Source: Gavia stellata
Taxonomy: Eukaryota > Chordata > Aves > Gaviiformes > Gaviidae
Assembly: GCF_030936135.1 (NCBI RefSeq)
Contig: NC_082594.1
Span: 105,563,020-105,627,019 of the forward strand
Direction: 5' to 3'
DNA: 64,000 nt
Shown: positions 52,862 to 62,601 of the stretch, piece after piece
Layout of the letters: every line of letters starts with the position of its first letter
Numbering within the stretch: position 1 is the first letter of the stretch
Notes under the pieces: model-generated
The model's input: the letters and a program-made list of their open reading frames with translations, nothing else
What the model was told of the DNA's origin: nothing
The model's database searches: none
Program-made: the position numbers and the translations under genes

Positions 52862-53050
52862 CTAAAATATTAGTGTCATCATGATTCTGCATCAGATCCT
52901 GCGACTTTCTTCTATTTTTCGCTCTGCTGTTTCCATTCACTTGCGCAGAAACATAGGGCTTTCTGCTATTGTCTTTAATAAGACAAAAGAGCTCGATCCA
53001 GTTCAGAAGCTCTTCTTGGACAAGATCAGAGAATACAACACAAAGAGCAA
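52862..53050 (+). CDS. ATP5PF: ATP5PF first coding exon (residues 1-56; coding from 52,881)
   Basis: A T-rich acceptor ending TTTAG precedes 52,862; ATG at 52,881; donor GCAA|GTAAGT. Encodes the mitochondrial presequence and the first helix (KELDPVQKLFLDKIREYN). Confidence 0.93.
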
Positions 53051-56000
53051 GTAAGTAAAGGAGATTATGTTAAGGCTGATGGCAAAAGGGGGAAGAATGT
53101 TGATTTTGACAAATGCTAAAATATGCTAGCTTTTTAGGTTGGTCTCTAAGTACTTAAGGTATGCTTTCCTGCAACACTTACTGATAGTGTCACAAGTGAG
53201 AAGGCTTGTTCTTGCATACCTGACAGAAAATGTTTATTTTTTCTACTTAAAAAAAAAAAAAAAGAAAAAAGAAGTAAAGCTTATGTGATTCTTCTCGGGG
53301 AGTTAAGGCACTCAATTAAGTTTTTTTGCATGCTACATGAACATACCAGTATGTTATTTTTTATCCATCTATACGCTCTGTAAATGGGGGGGGGAAAAAA
53401 AGCCCTCTTTTTTTTGTCTGGGGAAAACAGCTATTCTTCAGTCTTGTTTCCAGAAGCTGAATAGAAATAGCCTCCAAAAGCAATTGAGAATTAATGGAAC
53501 TTGATGCTGATTCATTAAACATCTTAAGTTTATAAGCAGCCCATTCAGATGGTATCTTAGATTCTTGTAATGTTTAAACGCACTACTTATCAGGAAACTA
53601 AAACTATAGTAATTCTGTGTAATATATTCTTGGGAGGGAAATAAGCCACTTCTTAGTTCTACTGGAGGAAGATGTGTGTTTCCACACCTACAAACCAGCC
53701 TGTGCAGGAAGGCATATTTTTGGTGGCTTTACCAATCATAAGTGATATCTGTCTTGGTACAACTATTTTAATTATTTTATATTTGTCTCCCAAGAAATTC
53801 CTGTCTGAATCTATACGAATGCAAGGTGCCCTGTCTCTTGGTTTTTTTGCTTGTTTAGTATTCAAAATATGTTCTCTTTGCAAGAACAGTTAAGCTTTAC
53901 TAACCAAGATCAGTAATTCAGAAATAGCAGAGGTACAAATCACAATTTTGTTAGGAAATCACATCTGGAACAAGTGAAACAAAGAGCCCTGAAAGCCTGG
54001 ATACTCAGTGTAGTTTTATGTCTCAAAAGGTTACCTCTGTAGCTTGGATTTTCATCATAGGTAGTAGAAAGCCTGTACTTCACTCTGAGAACCTTGTTTA
54101 TGTGTAAGATAAGTAGGCCCTAAGGTGACTTTTGGGAATATTTTAAATGGTTTGCTGTAGTTGATTGTCAAAAACGTTTTTAATTTGTAAGTGGCCATGA
54201 AAATATGGATCTTTCACATGAAATTTCAGAACTGAACTGTTAATCAGAACTTCTAATGTTTTTTAGGCAAGCTGGAGGGCCTGTTGATGCAGGCCCTGAG
54301 TTTCAGAAAGACATGACTGAATCCCTTGCTAGACTTCAGCGGGCGTATGGTGAGGGAGATCTAACCAAGTTTCCAGAATTTAAATTTGAGGGTGAGTTAA
54401 CGACCTTACTGAATTTCTAATTGCAAGTAAGGACATGTCCACTGACTGGTTTTCTTAATTCTCATTCAGTTTTTATTTGGACCATTAATTTCATGTAAGA
54501 TGCCCTCAGTGAATGTCTATTTCTGCACAGTTTAAATCTGATTCTATCAGACTCCTTTTTTTTTTATTATTTGCCTTTTCCAGTAGAGATGTGGATTTAC
54601 CTATACTGATGCTTGACAAAACTTTCAGTCAGATCAGGCTATCTTAACTACCCTTCACAGGCCCTAAAGAAATAGCCCAAATATAAATAGAAGTAGCCCA
54701 GGGCCTATTGTTACATTTTTTTCTCATCCTCCCAAAGAGGTCAGCAGACTATAATTTGAAAACCAGTTGTCTATGTCATCCAAACTGCAATTTGTACGCT
54801 CATCTGGGAAGTCAGTGATTTCAGAAAACAAACATAGAACTTAACTTTGTCACTTATGATTACTTCGTGACTAAATGATATTAAACCTTTTCCTTCAGTT
54901 ATTTGGATATGACTTCTGTTTAACTGCTCTAAGTTTGTGTTAGCATGTTTTACTATTGCCCGGATTGATTATGACAAGAATGCTTGTGATGATTGGTTTA
55001 TCAAGAATGCAAAGAAACTGCACAGACTCTGCCTGCCTTAGGACATAAAGGCAACTTAATTTTTGTATGGACAGGCTCATTTCTATAGTTCTTTGTTTCT
55101 TTTGCTTGCTTATGTAAGTACAGCTGAAAGTCTTCATTGCTCACAAGCAGTTTTAGCTGAAGTCAGGTTTTGCGGGGGATAAGCTGTCTCTCATAAGCTG
55201 CAAGCAGCTGGTAGCTGAGATTCGGCAATCTTTTGAACATACCAGTGTATTTTGTTTACGTGGCAAGGTTTTGGTAGCAGGGGCCTGCAGGGGTGGCCTG
55301 TATCAGGAGAGGCCAGAGGGTGTCCACACATCAGACAGAGCCAGTTCCGTCTGACTCCAAAATGGACTCACTGCAGGACACAGCTGAGCCAGTCAGCAAT
55401 GCTGGTGGCATCTCTGTGACAACATATTTAAAAAAGGGTGAAAAATGCTATCTCTATTCTCAACCCTCCTGTGGAGAGAGGGAGGAAGGAAAAGAGCGAG
55501 AGAGCACGAGGCTTGGTGGGCATCTGGCAGCTAGCCAAGGTCAAGCCACCATAATCTGTGACTTGTAGTTCTGATCAGACTAACACGAAATGCTAATTTC
55601 TGGACTAGAATACACCTAAAAATATTTTGGGTTTTAGTGGTATTTCAGCTGGATTAAGGAAGAATTTGGTGTCAGATTGTTACTGGTACAAATAAAAGAG
55701 AGCATCTGTAAAGCAGGATCTATGGTGTTTCTCCCCCTCCCCCCCACCCTGCCCAGTTTTAGGGATGTGGTTTCTTTATACTCAGTTTTATTTCTATGTA
55801 ATACGTGAAACAATACATATTAAATTTAGGGGTTTTTTTGGTAATGAAACAAAACTTGTGTGACTATAAGAACAAAACAAAGCAGGGGGAGACCATGTTC
55901 TTTTACCACTGTTGCCTGTCTTTAATCTAATTTCACCAAGTTTTCAAAACTAAGCGGCTAGATGGGTAGAAACTTAATTTTTGGTGTTGGTTAAGATTAC

Positions 56001-56662
56001 TATAAGCTAAGCCTTACCTCTCAGACTCTTTGTAGCAAGGAGAACAGGCATTAATAGCCCACCTGTCAAAAAGCCCTAACCTTTCTGAGTTTGTACCTTT
56101 GACATCAAGAACTCCTTCCTCAGCGTTTGTATGTGGAGAATATCTTTTGCTGAGTGGAGCTGAAATTGTGCACTCCATTCTGTTAATTGGCTATAAGACA
56201 CTAATCAAGAGGAAAGAAGAGCTTGGTTACTTGTTCTTATATCAGAGCTATGTTGGAAATACTATTGTCATGTCCGGTAACGTTCTGGTTGACTTCTTCA
56301 GTTTCTCTGCTGCCTTCTCCTGTACCCCAGGTGGTGCTAAAAGCTGTTTTGGCATAATGTTACTAAGGTGCATATCTGTCTTAAACCTTATGCATAACTC
56401 CTCTAAGGTGGAAAAGAACTATGCTGGAGACAAGTTATTTAGTGTTGCCCACATCCAATCACACCCTGACGGAAACAAAGTAAGTGGTGGTGTAGACTGC
56501 AGCGTACAAGAGCTTGCTTTAGCTTGCCAAATTAATGTTTAGTTTTCTTTGAATAACAGATGAACTGTGGTGTTCAAGGCTGGAATAAAAAGAGACTAAT
56601 ATGACTTTTCTCTCTCTCCCTTTCCTATTTTAGAGCCCAACTTTGAAGAGACTCCAAAGTGA
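52881..56662 (+). CDS. ATP5PF: ATP synthase coupling factor 6 (F6), mitochondrial precursor; three coding exons
   Basis: Subunit F6 of the peripheral stalk of mitochondrial F1Fo ATP synthase, linking F1 to the membrane sector at the inner membrane. Joined exons 52881-53050, 54267-54391 and 56634-56662 give 324 nt, 107 residues plus TGA (human is 108). The N-terminus (MILHQILRLSSIFRSAVSI, then HLRR) is a basic amphipathic presequence. By analogy with the human protein, cleavage would leave a mature chain starting near NKTKELDPVQ (about residue 33). The mature part keeps LDPVQKLFLDKIREY, GGPVDAGPEFQKDM and the conserved TKFPEFKFE, ending EPNFEETPK. All introns are GT-AG and frame is kept. An in-frame TAA 18 nt upstream and an A at -3 fix the start. 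It shares its promoter with GABPA and converges with JAM2. The gene was formerly called ATP5J. Confidence 0.95.
54267..54391 (+). CDS. ATP5PF: ATP5PF second coding exon (residues 57-98)
   Basis: Acceptor GTTTTTTAG; donor GAGG|GTGAGT. Encodes QAGGPVDAGPEFQKDM through LTKFPEFKFE, the core of F6. Confidence 0.94.
55267..55565 (+). mobile_element. LTR-like fragment in the last ATP5PF intron
   Basis: GGTAGCAGGGGCCTGCAGGG, followed by a block with CAGAGCCAGTTCCGTCTGAC, CTGAGCCAGTCAGCAATG and CTCTGTGACAACATATTTAA, resembles an avian ERV LTR promoter region as I recall it. The boundaries are approximate and no flanking duplication was recognised. The right end includes a purine-rich GAGAGGGAGG tract. 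Confidence 0.5.
56634..56662 (+). CDS. ATP5PF: ATP5PF last coding exon (residues 99-107, stop)
   Basis: Pyrimidine-rich acceptor CCTATTTTAG; 29 coding nt giving EPNFEETPK then TGA. The corresponding human tail is DPKFEVIEKPQA, so the bird C-terminus is diverged and shorter, as expected for this variable end. Confidence 0.9.
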
Positions 56663-56757
56663 TCTCTGCAGGTTGCACACCAAAGAGCAGTGTACATCAA
56701 TGGAGTTGCTGAACATAGCATGAGTTATAACTTAATAAATGCAGTGTTTCAGTTTGA
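56663..56757 (+). terminator. ATP5PF: ATP5PF 3'UTR and poly(A) signal
   Basis: A short 3'UTR with AATAAA at 56,734-56,739 followed by a T/G-rich stretch (GTGTTTCAGTTTG). Cleavage is expected near 56,755. A further plus-strand AATAAA at 57,318-57,323 could serve a longer isoform. Confidence 0.75.
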
Positions 56758-57149
56758 TTTCAGAAGTGTGAATAAGTTCTTAACTGTATGGTGAGGACAG
56801 CTAGCTATGATCGTCACCTCTAAGTGAGGCATCTGAGTAGTGTTTATCAGCGTTAACTGCAAAACTCCTTTGCCAAGCTACGTTTTAGTACTGAGATGTT
56901 GTAACACCGATAATGATACACCAAGAAGGAACTACTTGTTTTTCTGAGTTTGTCACATCCAAAAAGCTTCTGCAGAAAAAACCCCTATGAACCCTAAATC
57001 TGTAGCAAAGCCCTGTGGTACAAATATACTAATTTTACACTGCATCAATGAACTCACAAGTGATGAAGCGTTACTCTTATAGAAGCAACTGAAACCTGTT
57101 AATGAGGTTGTGAGACTTAAATTTCAGTAACAGAACTGTTGACACAAAC

Positions 57150-57832
57150 ACTTCAGGTTCTGAGGAACTATTTATTTGTGACACTTCAACAGTTAGGGTC
57201 CAGATGCTGCAGCTTGTTTTACTGGCATGATTTTTCTTCAGAATGAAATTGCATATGCAGTCTACAGAGAGATATACTTCCTTGTGGAAGAGGAGCTGTA
57301 CGCATTTTATATTAGACAATAAAATACTGCTTGAGCTTCAATTATAGCTCTCAGGATAGTGAGTTTAGTCTGCACGACTACTTACGCACTTACAGATGGC
57401 TTTGACAAATCTAATACAATGTCAAGGTACTAATAAGTCAGAATTGTAGGAGAGTTTGAGCCCTTGATAATGGTGGAGACATAAGTAGAAGTAGTGGTAG
57501 CAAGGTTATCTCTGAAGGTTATTTGAATAGATTGTTCAAAGCTGTAAGAGTGAATCCTGAATTGCTGCATGTATACATGAACAAAAAAGAGAAGCCTTCA
57601 CACATACTGAATTGTATATTCAATTTAGTTCTATCCTTAAGTTTTTTTGGCTTTTGTTTTTTTTAAAAAGTAATGACAGGCAGTTAGGTTGGCTAGATCT
57701 AAACATTGGCAGTTTCTATTTTCCGCGTGTAGTATATGGAAACAATATTTACAGAGTAGAGGTCAAAAGATCCCTTTGATACTTTTGTATAACAAGTAGT
57801 CATTTGATGTCCCTCACAGAGGCTGAAATCTT
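57150..57832 (-). other. JAM2: Probable JAM2 3'UTR with poly(A) signal
   Basis: Follows the JAM2 stop on the minus strand. The first good minus-strand AATAAA is at 57,171-57,176 and would end the transcript near 57,150, about 400 bp from the ATP5PF end. A longer isoform is possible. Confidence 0.5.
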
Positions 57833-57865
57833 CTAAATAACAAAGGACTTGGTATGCTTGAAATC
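57833..57865 (-). CDS. JAM2: JAM2 last coding exon (PDZ-ligand tail)
   Basis: Acceptor TTGCTTCATTTAG; encodes DFKHTKSFVI then TAG at 57,833-57,835. The terminal S-F-V-I is a hydrophobic C-terminal PDZ ligand like the SFII of human JAM2. Confidence 0.93.
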   Translation of the reverse strand, partial: DFKHTKSFVI

Positions 57866-60800
57866 CTAAATGAAGCAAACAAGGTTACATAAGTAATAAT
57901 TCAAAGATTTTAACCACATTAACATTTAGTGTACATTTCAGAAGAAATAAGGCACAGAGATTGGAAAGAAGCATGTCTGAAGCGCTGTTAGTTAATGTTT
58001 ACTCTTTTCTGGAATCTACAGAATGTGTTGCTACACAGAATAGCAGTAATAACCTATGAAAAAATACAAGTATCAAACAGCTCTGTTGAGCATCTGATTT
58101 GTAAGTGCATTAATATTGATAAACAGATACCACAACTCTTCAAAGTTTGCTGCTTCTCACTCAGAGCAACCAGGTAGTTGGCCTCAGTAGGTTTCTTACA
58201 TACACATTAGGTGCTATTTAGTATGTTCTCTTTTGATTCAAGAAATGGGTGGCGTTCAACAAGCTTTTAAGGGTACTAATGTAGCCTTAAACTATGAATA
58301 GTAAAACTAAGTGGCCCTAGTTGAAGCTTTAGTTGGAGCTCCATTCTTTTTGCACCAATCTGAAATGCTGAAGCAATGTATATGCAGTTAAGGCCCTTAA
58401 GCCCTCTCAATGAGGAAGAGGGGAAAAAAGTAGGTTTAACTTCTGTATTTAGTCAAGCCTTTTGACCCACATTAATCTTAGAGGAATTAAGACCCAATCT
58501 TTCCCTCACTGCTGCCTTGGACTGTGTCTGAGTTAGTTTCCTTGGTTAACTGATAGGTACAATCAAGGCAGAGTGCAAGTCTTCACAAGAAACAGCATCA
58601 TTAAGTGGACAGTATAGAGAGGATATTGCCAAATAGTGTACGGGTGTTACCCTTTAGTTTATCTGATAGAGGGAAAATAATCACGAAAATGGGAAAGAAA
58701 GAATGAAAGATGCTAATAGAACAGGGAAATGTAGGAAGAAGTAGGTAAAAGAGAACCAGGTAAAAAACTGGTTAGTGTGGTAAAGAAAGAGATGGCAAAG
58801 TATGGAGCAAGGTGCTGTAGTTGTATGACACTTGAGACCAAGTAATAGGAAGTTATAAATGCAAACAGAGATAAGGTATCTCCAGGTATTGGTGGTATGT
58901 CTGGTTTGGTGGGGGGGGTGGGGGTGGGGGTGGGGGGTGTATATGTGCAAAACCATCAGTGTTCTAAGGAATTTTGAAGACATCTAAAACTTTTTAAACA
59001 CACTACTGAATGCAAAACTTGCCTTTTCACTCGTAGATTGATAGTTGGTCTTCTTTCTGTTAACAGAACAGGAAAGGAACATAGGTTAAATAGTGACTTT
59101 TCTGGTGACTCTTTGAGAACCTTATTTATGAATGCATTTTTCCAGATTTCCAGCAATCCTTAGGGTTTTTTCCCCTCTTAGCAAAAAGTTACAACAAATC
59201 CATTGAATGCTTTTAGATAGCTGTCATTATCTCATGAACCACCATGAAATTACCTTCCTTAGCTTGTCTCTTCAACTCTTCCAGTTATGCTTTCTGTCTA
59301 GTTCATGGCCAGTATAAATCACACAGTATTTTAAAGTAGTATTTGTATTTCTCTTTAGTACATTACTTTTTTTTTTAATCTGCTATTACCTGGAAGTCCT
59401 AAGATAAACTTCTAAAAGGAAAAAAAAAATAAAATTGGAGGCCAGCCTCCAATGAAGCACACAATTTTAGCCTCATGTGGGAGCACTAAAATAGCTTGAG
59501 GAATTCCAACTTGCTACTAATTCCTGAAATAATCTGTAGACATGGGGACAGTTCCATTTGGTTCTGATCATCTTTTGTCTAGTTTGAAGAGGACACAAAT
59601 GCATTCCTGTAGCTGAGTTAAGGGTGTAAACCATAACTATGTAAAAAGACAATCTCTGCATATTTATCACAGTAATAATGCTTAATTCATTTTCTGAACA
59701 GCACACTGGTTCTAATAAGGGAACCAGCTGGTGTGTAGGATCAGGTTTATTTCAGTGTTCAAAAAAGCCACAGTACAAGTATCATGTGAGAAAGGCCTTA
59801 AACAATCATCACAGTTACTAAATAATCAGAAATGTAAATGAAGTTTGCAGTGATTTGTGTACTACTTGCATCAAGATACTTACTGTGAAGAGCTTTCCTC
59901 TGAAAAAAAAAAAAAAAGAGAATTAGCACAGGAACAGTTTTCTTAGCTGATTTAAAGTTCTTTGAAATAGTTATTCATAGCTTATTCAGCTCTTCAGTTT
60001 CTAGAAGGAGTTTCTGAACCAAATGTCTCTTTTTGGTGTAGTGAGTTTAAACAGATTAGTTGCTTTCACAGGTAAATGAACTTCCAAGTGAACGTGAACT
60101 CTAACAGCTGCTCCGTTAGCCTGTTATTTTCAGGCGGCGGACCTTCCTAGACCCCGACATTTGGCATCCTTTCTTGCTGTGCTGAACTCTACAGGCGCTA
60201 ATGTAAACGCTACGGAGAAAGTTGCTCGATGTCGAGCTTTTTGCAGCAATCCTTAAAAGCAAACTTTCTCCACGTGCATTCTCACCACTACCCAGAAGAG
60301 GGAGCCAGTAATTTAGTTTCCCCTTCATCAGAACTAAGCCGCTCAGACCTTTTAGACTCAAGGTGAACTTGCACGGCTTGTTTTTAGGTTGCCTTTCCTT
60401 GCCGTTCCCTCTCTAAACTAGAGCAGAGAGGCTCCAGGAACCAGGGTTCAGCTCGTTGCTTTCCCTAGATTGCTGTTTGGTAGCCTTACGCAACTGCACA
60501 AATGTCTCCATGTCATTCTTGAAGTAGCTTTTGCAGCAGAAGTTGGCAAAACAAAAACGTCTGCACAAAAAAGTTGCTGTTGTAATGCTCTTTAGCTTTA
60601 GTACCATAGAGTTCGAGCCTTCGAGAAAAGGAGGACATGTTACAGTCAGCAGAACTACAGACATTTTTTTGACACAAGAAAGGAGTGATTTTATTTTACT
60701 TACTTGTAAAGTAGCCCTTTTTTTGGGCATAAAATACTCCAAGGCCACACAATGCCATTACCAGAGCCACAAATACTACAGCAGCGACAATACCGCTTAC

Positions 60801-62601
60801 ATTAAGGTCATCTGTAATTATAAAACATAAGTCCAATGTTGTAAGTTGTAAAGTTTTCCATTGGCTAGATTTTTTTCCCTACAGGCACCTTTTTTATCTA
60901 TAGGTGGTCTTTGGCCCAAGCTGTGTAAGTTAATTAGTAACAATTAGATGTAGATAAGCAGTCCAAAAGCACTACTGTATCACAGCCACATTAACAGGAG
61001 TGCTTGACACACTTCAGCTGCTTAGTTTGGGTCAAAAGTAAGGAAAGACTAAGAGAGGTCAAGGGATACATAATCCTCATTATACCTCTCCCCAGTGAGT
61101 ATTTTTCAAGTTATATGTCTCTAAGGGAAAATATCTTGAAATCTTTGAAAGTCTTAAAACAAGTGGTTTAATGTAGTTAGTTTGCCTAAAATAACTGAAA
61201 CAGCTGATGGCAATGTCAGGTCCCAGTGCTGAAGAACTCTTCAGGTGAGAATGCTTTTTTATTTTTAAATACAAGGCTTTTAAAATTCAACACAATAAAG
61301 ACCAACAAATATTTTAGGCCGCATGTCTAAAGTTAAACTCTACCCAGGGCTACTGAAACATCTAGCCATTTTTATTTTGAAGGTGATGACCCATGCCCAT
61401 TTCCTGATATAATCACTAAGAGCTTCAGACAAATCATCCATTTTAGGAAAAACAAAAACATCAACAAGCAGGAACATTTTCAGTTTTTGTTATATGTCCA
61501 ATTACTTATTTGGATCCTGACTTTAAGCATACCTTAATATATGGCTGGGAATTTTACCCCCAAACCTATCGATTTTTGTGCATTGGTTGACAGCAATTTA
61601 GGACTTCGGTGAGTATTTCCACAACAGAGGGATTCTATCTTGGTAGTTTGTGGAACACTTGCTCATAATCAATCAGGAATGCATTAAAAGCCGTGATACA
61701 GTGATTTTCACCTAAGTTCTAAGAAAGCACCAGACAATTGCCTTATGGAATACTTGGACAGGAACTTCTGTGCAGTATTTGTTAGGATTTGTTACCATCT
61801 GCTTTCCTATCACATCTGCAAGAGCTAGTTTTATATTTTGCAAAAGCATTCATACATTTTGGGTTATTATAGACTCTGCCCCTCCAGCCTTTGCCAAGTT
61901 CTTTATTAGCTAACCAATGTTCACTTCAGCTACGCTGCGCAAGTAGAAAAGAAACCAGCAGCAGGATTTTTTTTTTTTTTTTTTAAAGATTCACTGACTT
62001 CTTCAGTCTTCCTCTGGCAGGTATAAATGAGTCATTCAGTTAAATTTCTGATCTGTTACATTAAGATCTCACATGAATGCATCTCAAAAGGAAGGCTTTT
62101 CATAAAGAAAATAACCCAGTGGACTTGCACTTTATTCTGTACACCTTCCACAAAAGCATTCTGAAATACTAAGGCTTTCTTTCATATGGATACTGCCGTT
62201 CTGCGAAGTTCAGTGTTTAGCAACCTAAAGGCTGGCTACTGCAATAATTTTAAGGTACGAAACTAGCTGCTTTTCTCTGAAATGCAGTGAGATATGTTTG
62301 TGCTGTAAGAAAGGAATGCTTTAAGTAGCCACAGCAACTACATATCAGGAACTCATATGAATATTATTTCTCCCCCAAAATGCCATAATCGAACAAAAAG
62401 ATATAATTCAATCTGGTCTTAGCTTCTCAGTTTCATCATGCAATAAAATAATTCCTATTGCAAGACTGTTTTCCGCCCTTACTTTCTTTGACACATACCA
62501 ACTTGCATTCGCTTCACTGAGCATTTCTGAGATAATCCAATCCCATTGGAGGCTTCACAGAAATACTCTCCAGTGTCATTCTTTGTAACTGTGTTAAATA
62601 G
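57833..62601 (-). CDS. JAM2: Junctional adhesion molecule B, partial (3' part: Ig2 end, TM, cytoplasmic tail)
   Basis: JAM-B is an Ig-superfamily adhesion protein of endothelial and other cell junctions. It has two Ig domains, one membrane span and a short tail ending in a PDZ ligand. Exons in the window (minus, 5' to 3'): 62601-62499, 60811-60704, 59899-59884, 59056-59023, 57865-57833. They sum to 294 nt, 97 codons plus TAG, in frame throughout. Visible features: the Ig-fold signature NDTGEYFCEASNG with its cysteine, the juxtamembrane KRMQVDDLNVSG, a transmembrane segment (IVAAVVFVALVMALCGLGVF), the basic stop-transfer AQKKGYF, and a tail ending DFKHTKSFVI, where human ends SFII. The third intron has an unusual GC donor. 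Earlier exons (signal peptide, Ig1, most of Ig2) are not found and should lie beyond 64 kb. The gene is identified by sequence and by synteny with ATP5PF. Confidence 0.93.
58911..58938 (+). repeat. G-rich tract with quadruplex potential
   Basis: Five runs of G (8, 5, 5, 6 and similar) separated by single T bases. It lies in the JAM2 intron just downstream of the GC-donor exon and is C-rich in JAM2 RNA. Confidence 0.8.
59023..59056 (-). CDS. JAM2: JAM2 34-nt exon with GC splice donor
   Basis: The strong acceptor TTCTGTTAACAG precedes 59,056. The exon reads in frame as KKTNYQSTSEK, aligning with KSNSSSKATTMSEN in human. Its 3' end reads AAAAG|GCAAGT, the typical GC-AG donor context. The length of 34 nt is exactly what is needed to restore frame into the last exon. 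Confidence 0.78.
59884..59899 (-). CDS. JAM2: JAM2 16-nt microexon (KESSSQ)
   Basis: A long T-run acceptor ending TTCAG, then AGGAAAGCTCTTCACA, then donor GTAAGT. It completes Lys and encodes ESSS plus two bases of Gln, matching KETSFQ in human JAM2. The flanking phases (1 on entry, 2 on exit) are satisfied by the neighbouring exons. Confidence 0.85.
60704..60811 (-). CDS. JAM2: JAM2 exon, transmembrane segment
   Basis: Acceptor ATAATTACAG; donor TTTACAA|GTAAGT. Encodes DDLNVSGIVAAVVFVALVM then CGLGVFYAQKKGYFT: a single hydrophobic span followed by basic residues. Confidence 0.94.
61967..61984 (+). repeat. Poly(T) run, 18 nt
   Basis: Homopolymer in a JAM2 intron (poly(A) on the JAM2 strand). 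Confidence 0.85.
62499..62601 (-). CDS. JAM2: JAM2 exon, end of Ig-like C2 domain
   Basis: Acceptor GTCTTAACAG; donor GTTG|GTATGT. Encodes LFNTVTKNDTGEYFCEASNG through SVKRMQV, including the F-strand Y-x-C motif of the second Ig domain. Confidence 0.92.

Noticed and set aside
58300-58360. Minus-strand peptide-like stretch KNGAPTKAST considered as the missing JAM2 tail exon
   Set aside because: No usable donor and a stop soon after. The 34-nt exon at 59,023-59,056 fits frame, acceptor and homology better.
60413-60748. 111-codon minus-strand frame overlapping the JAM2 transmembrane exon
   Set aside because: It is read in a different frame from the JAM2 exon and extends into the intron, so it is a shadow frame.
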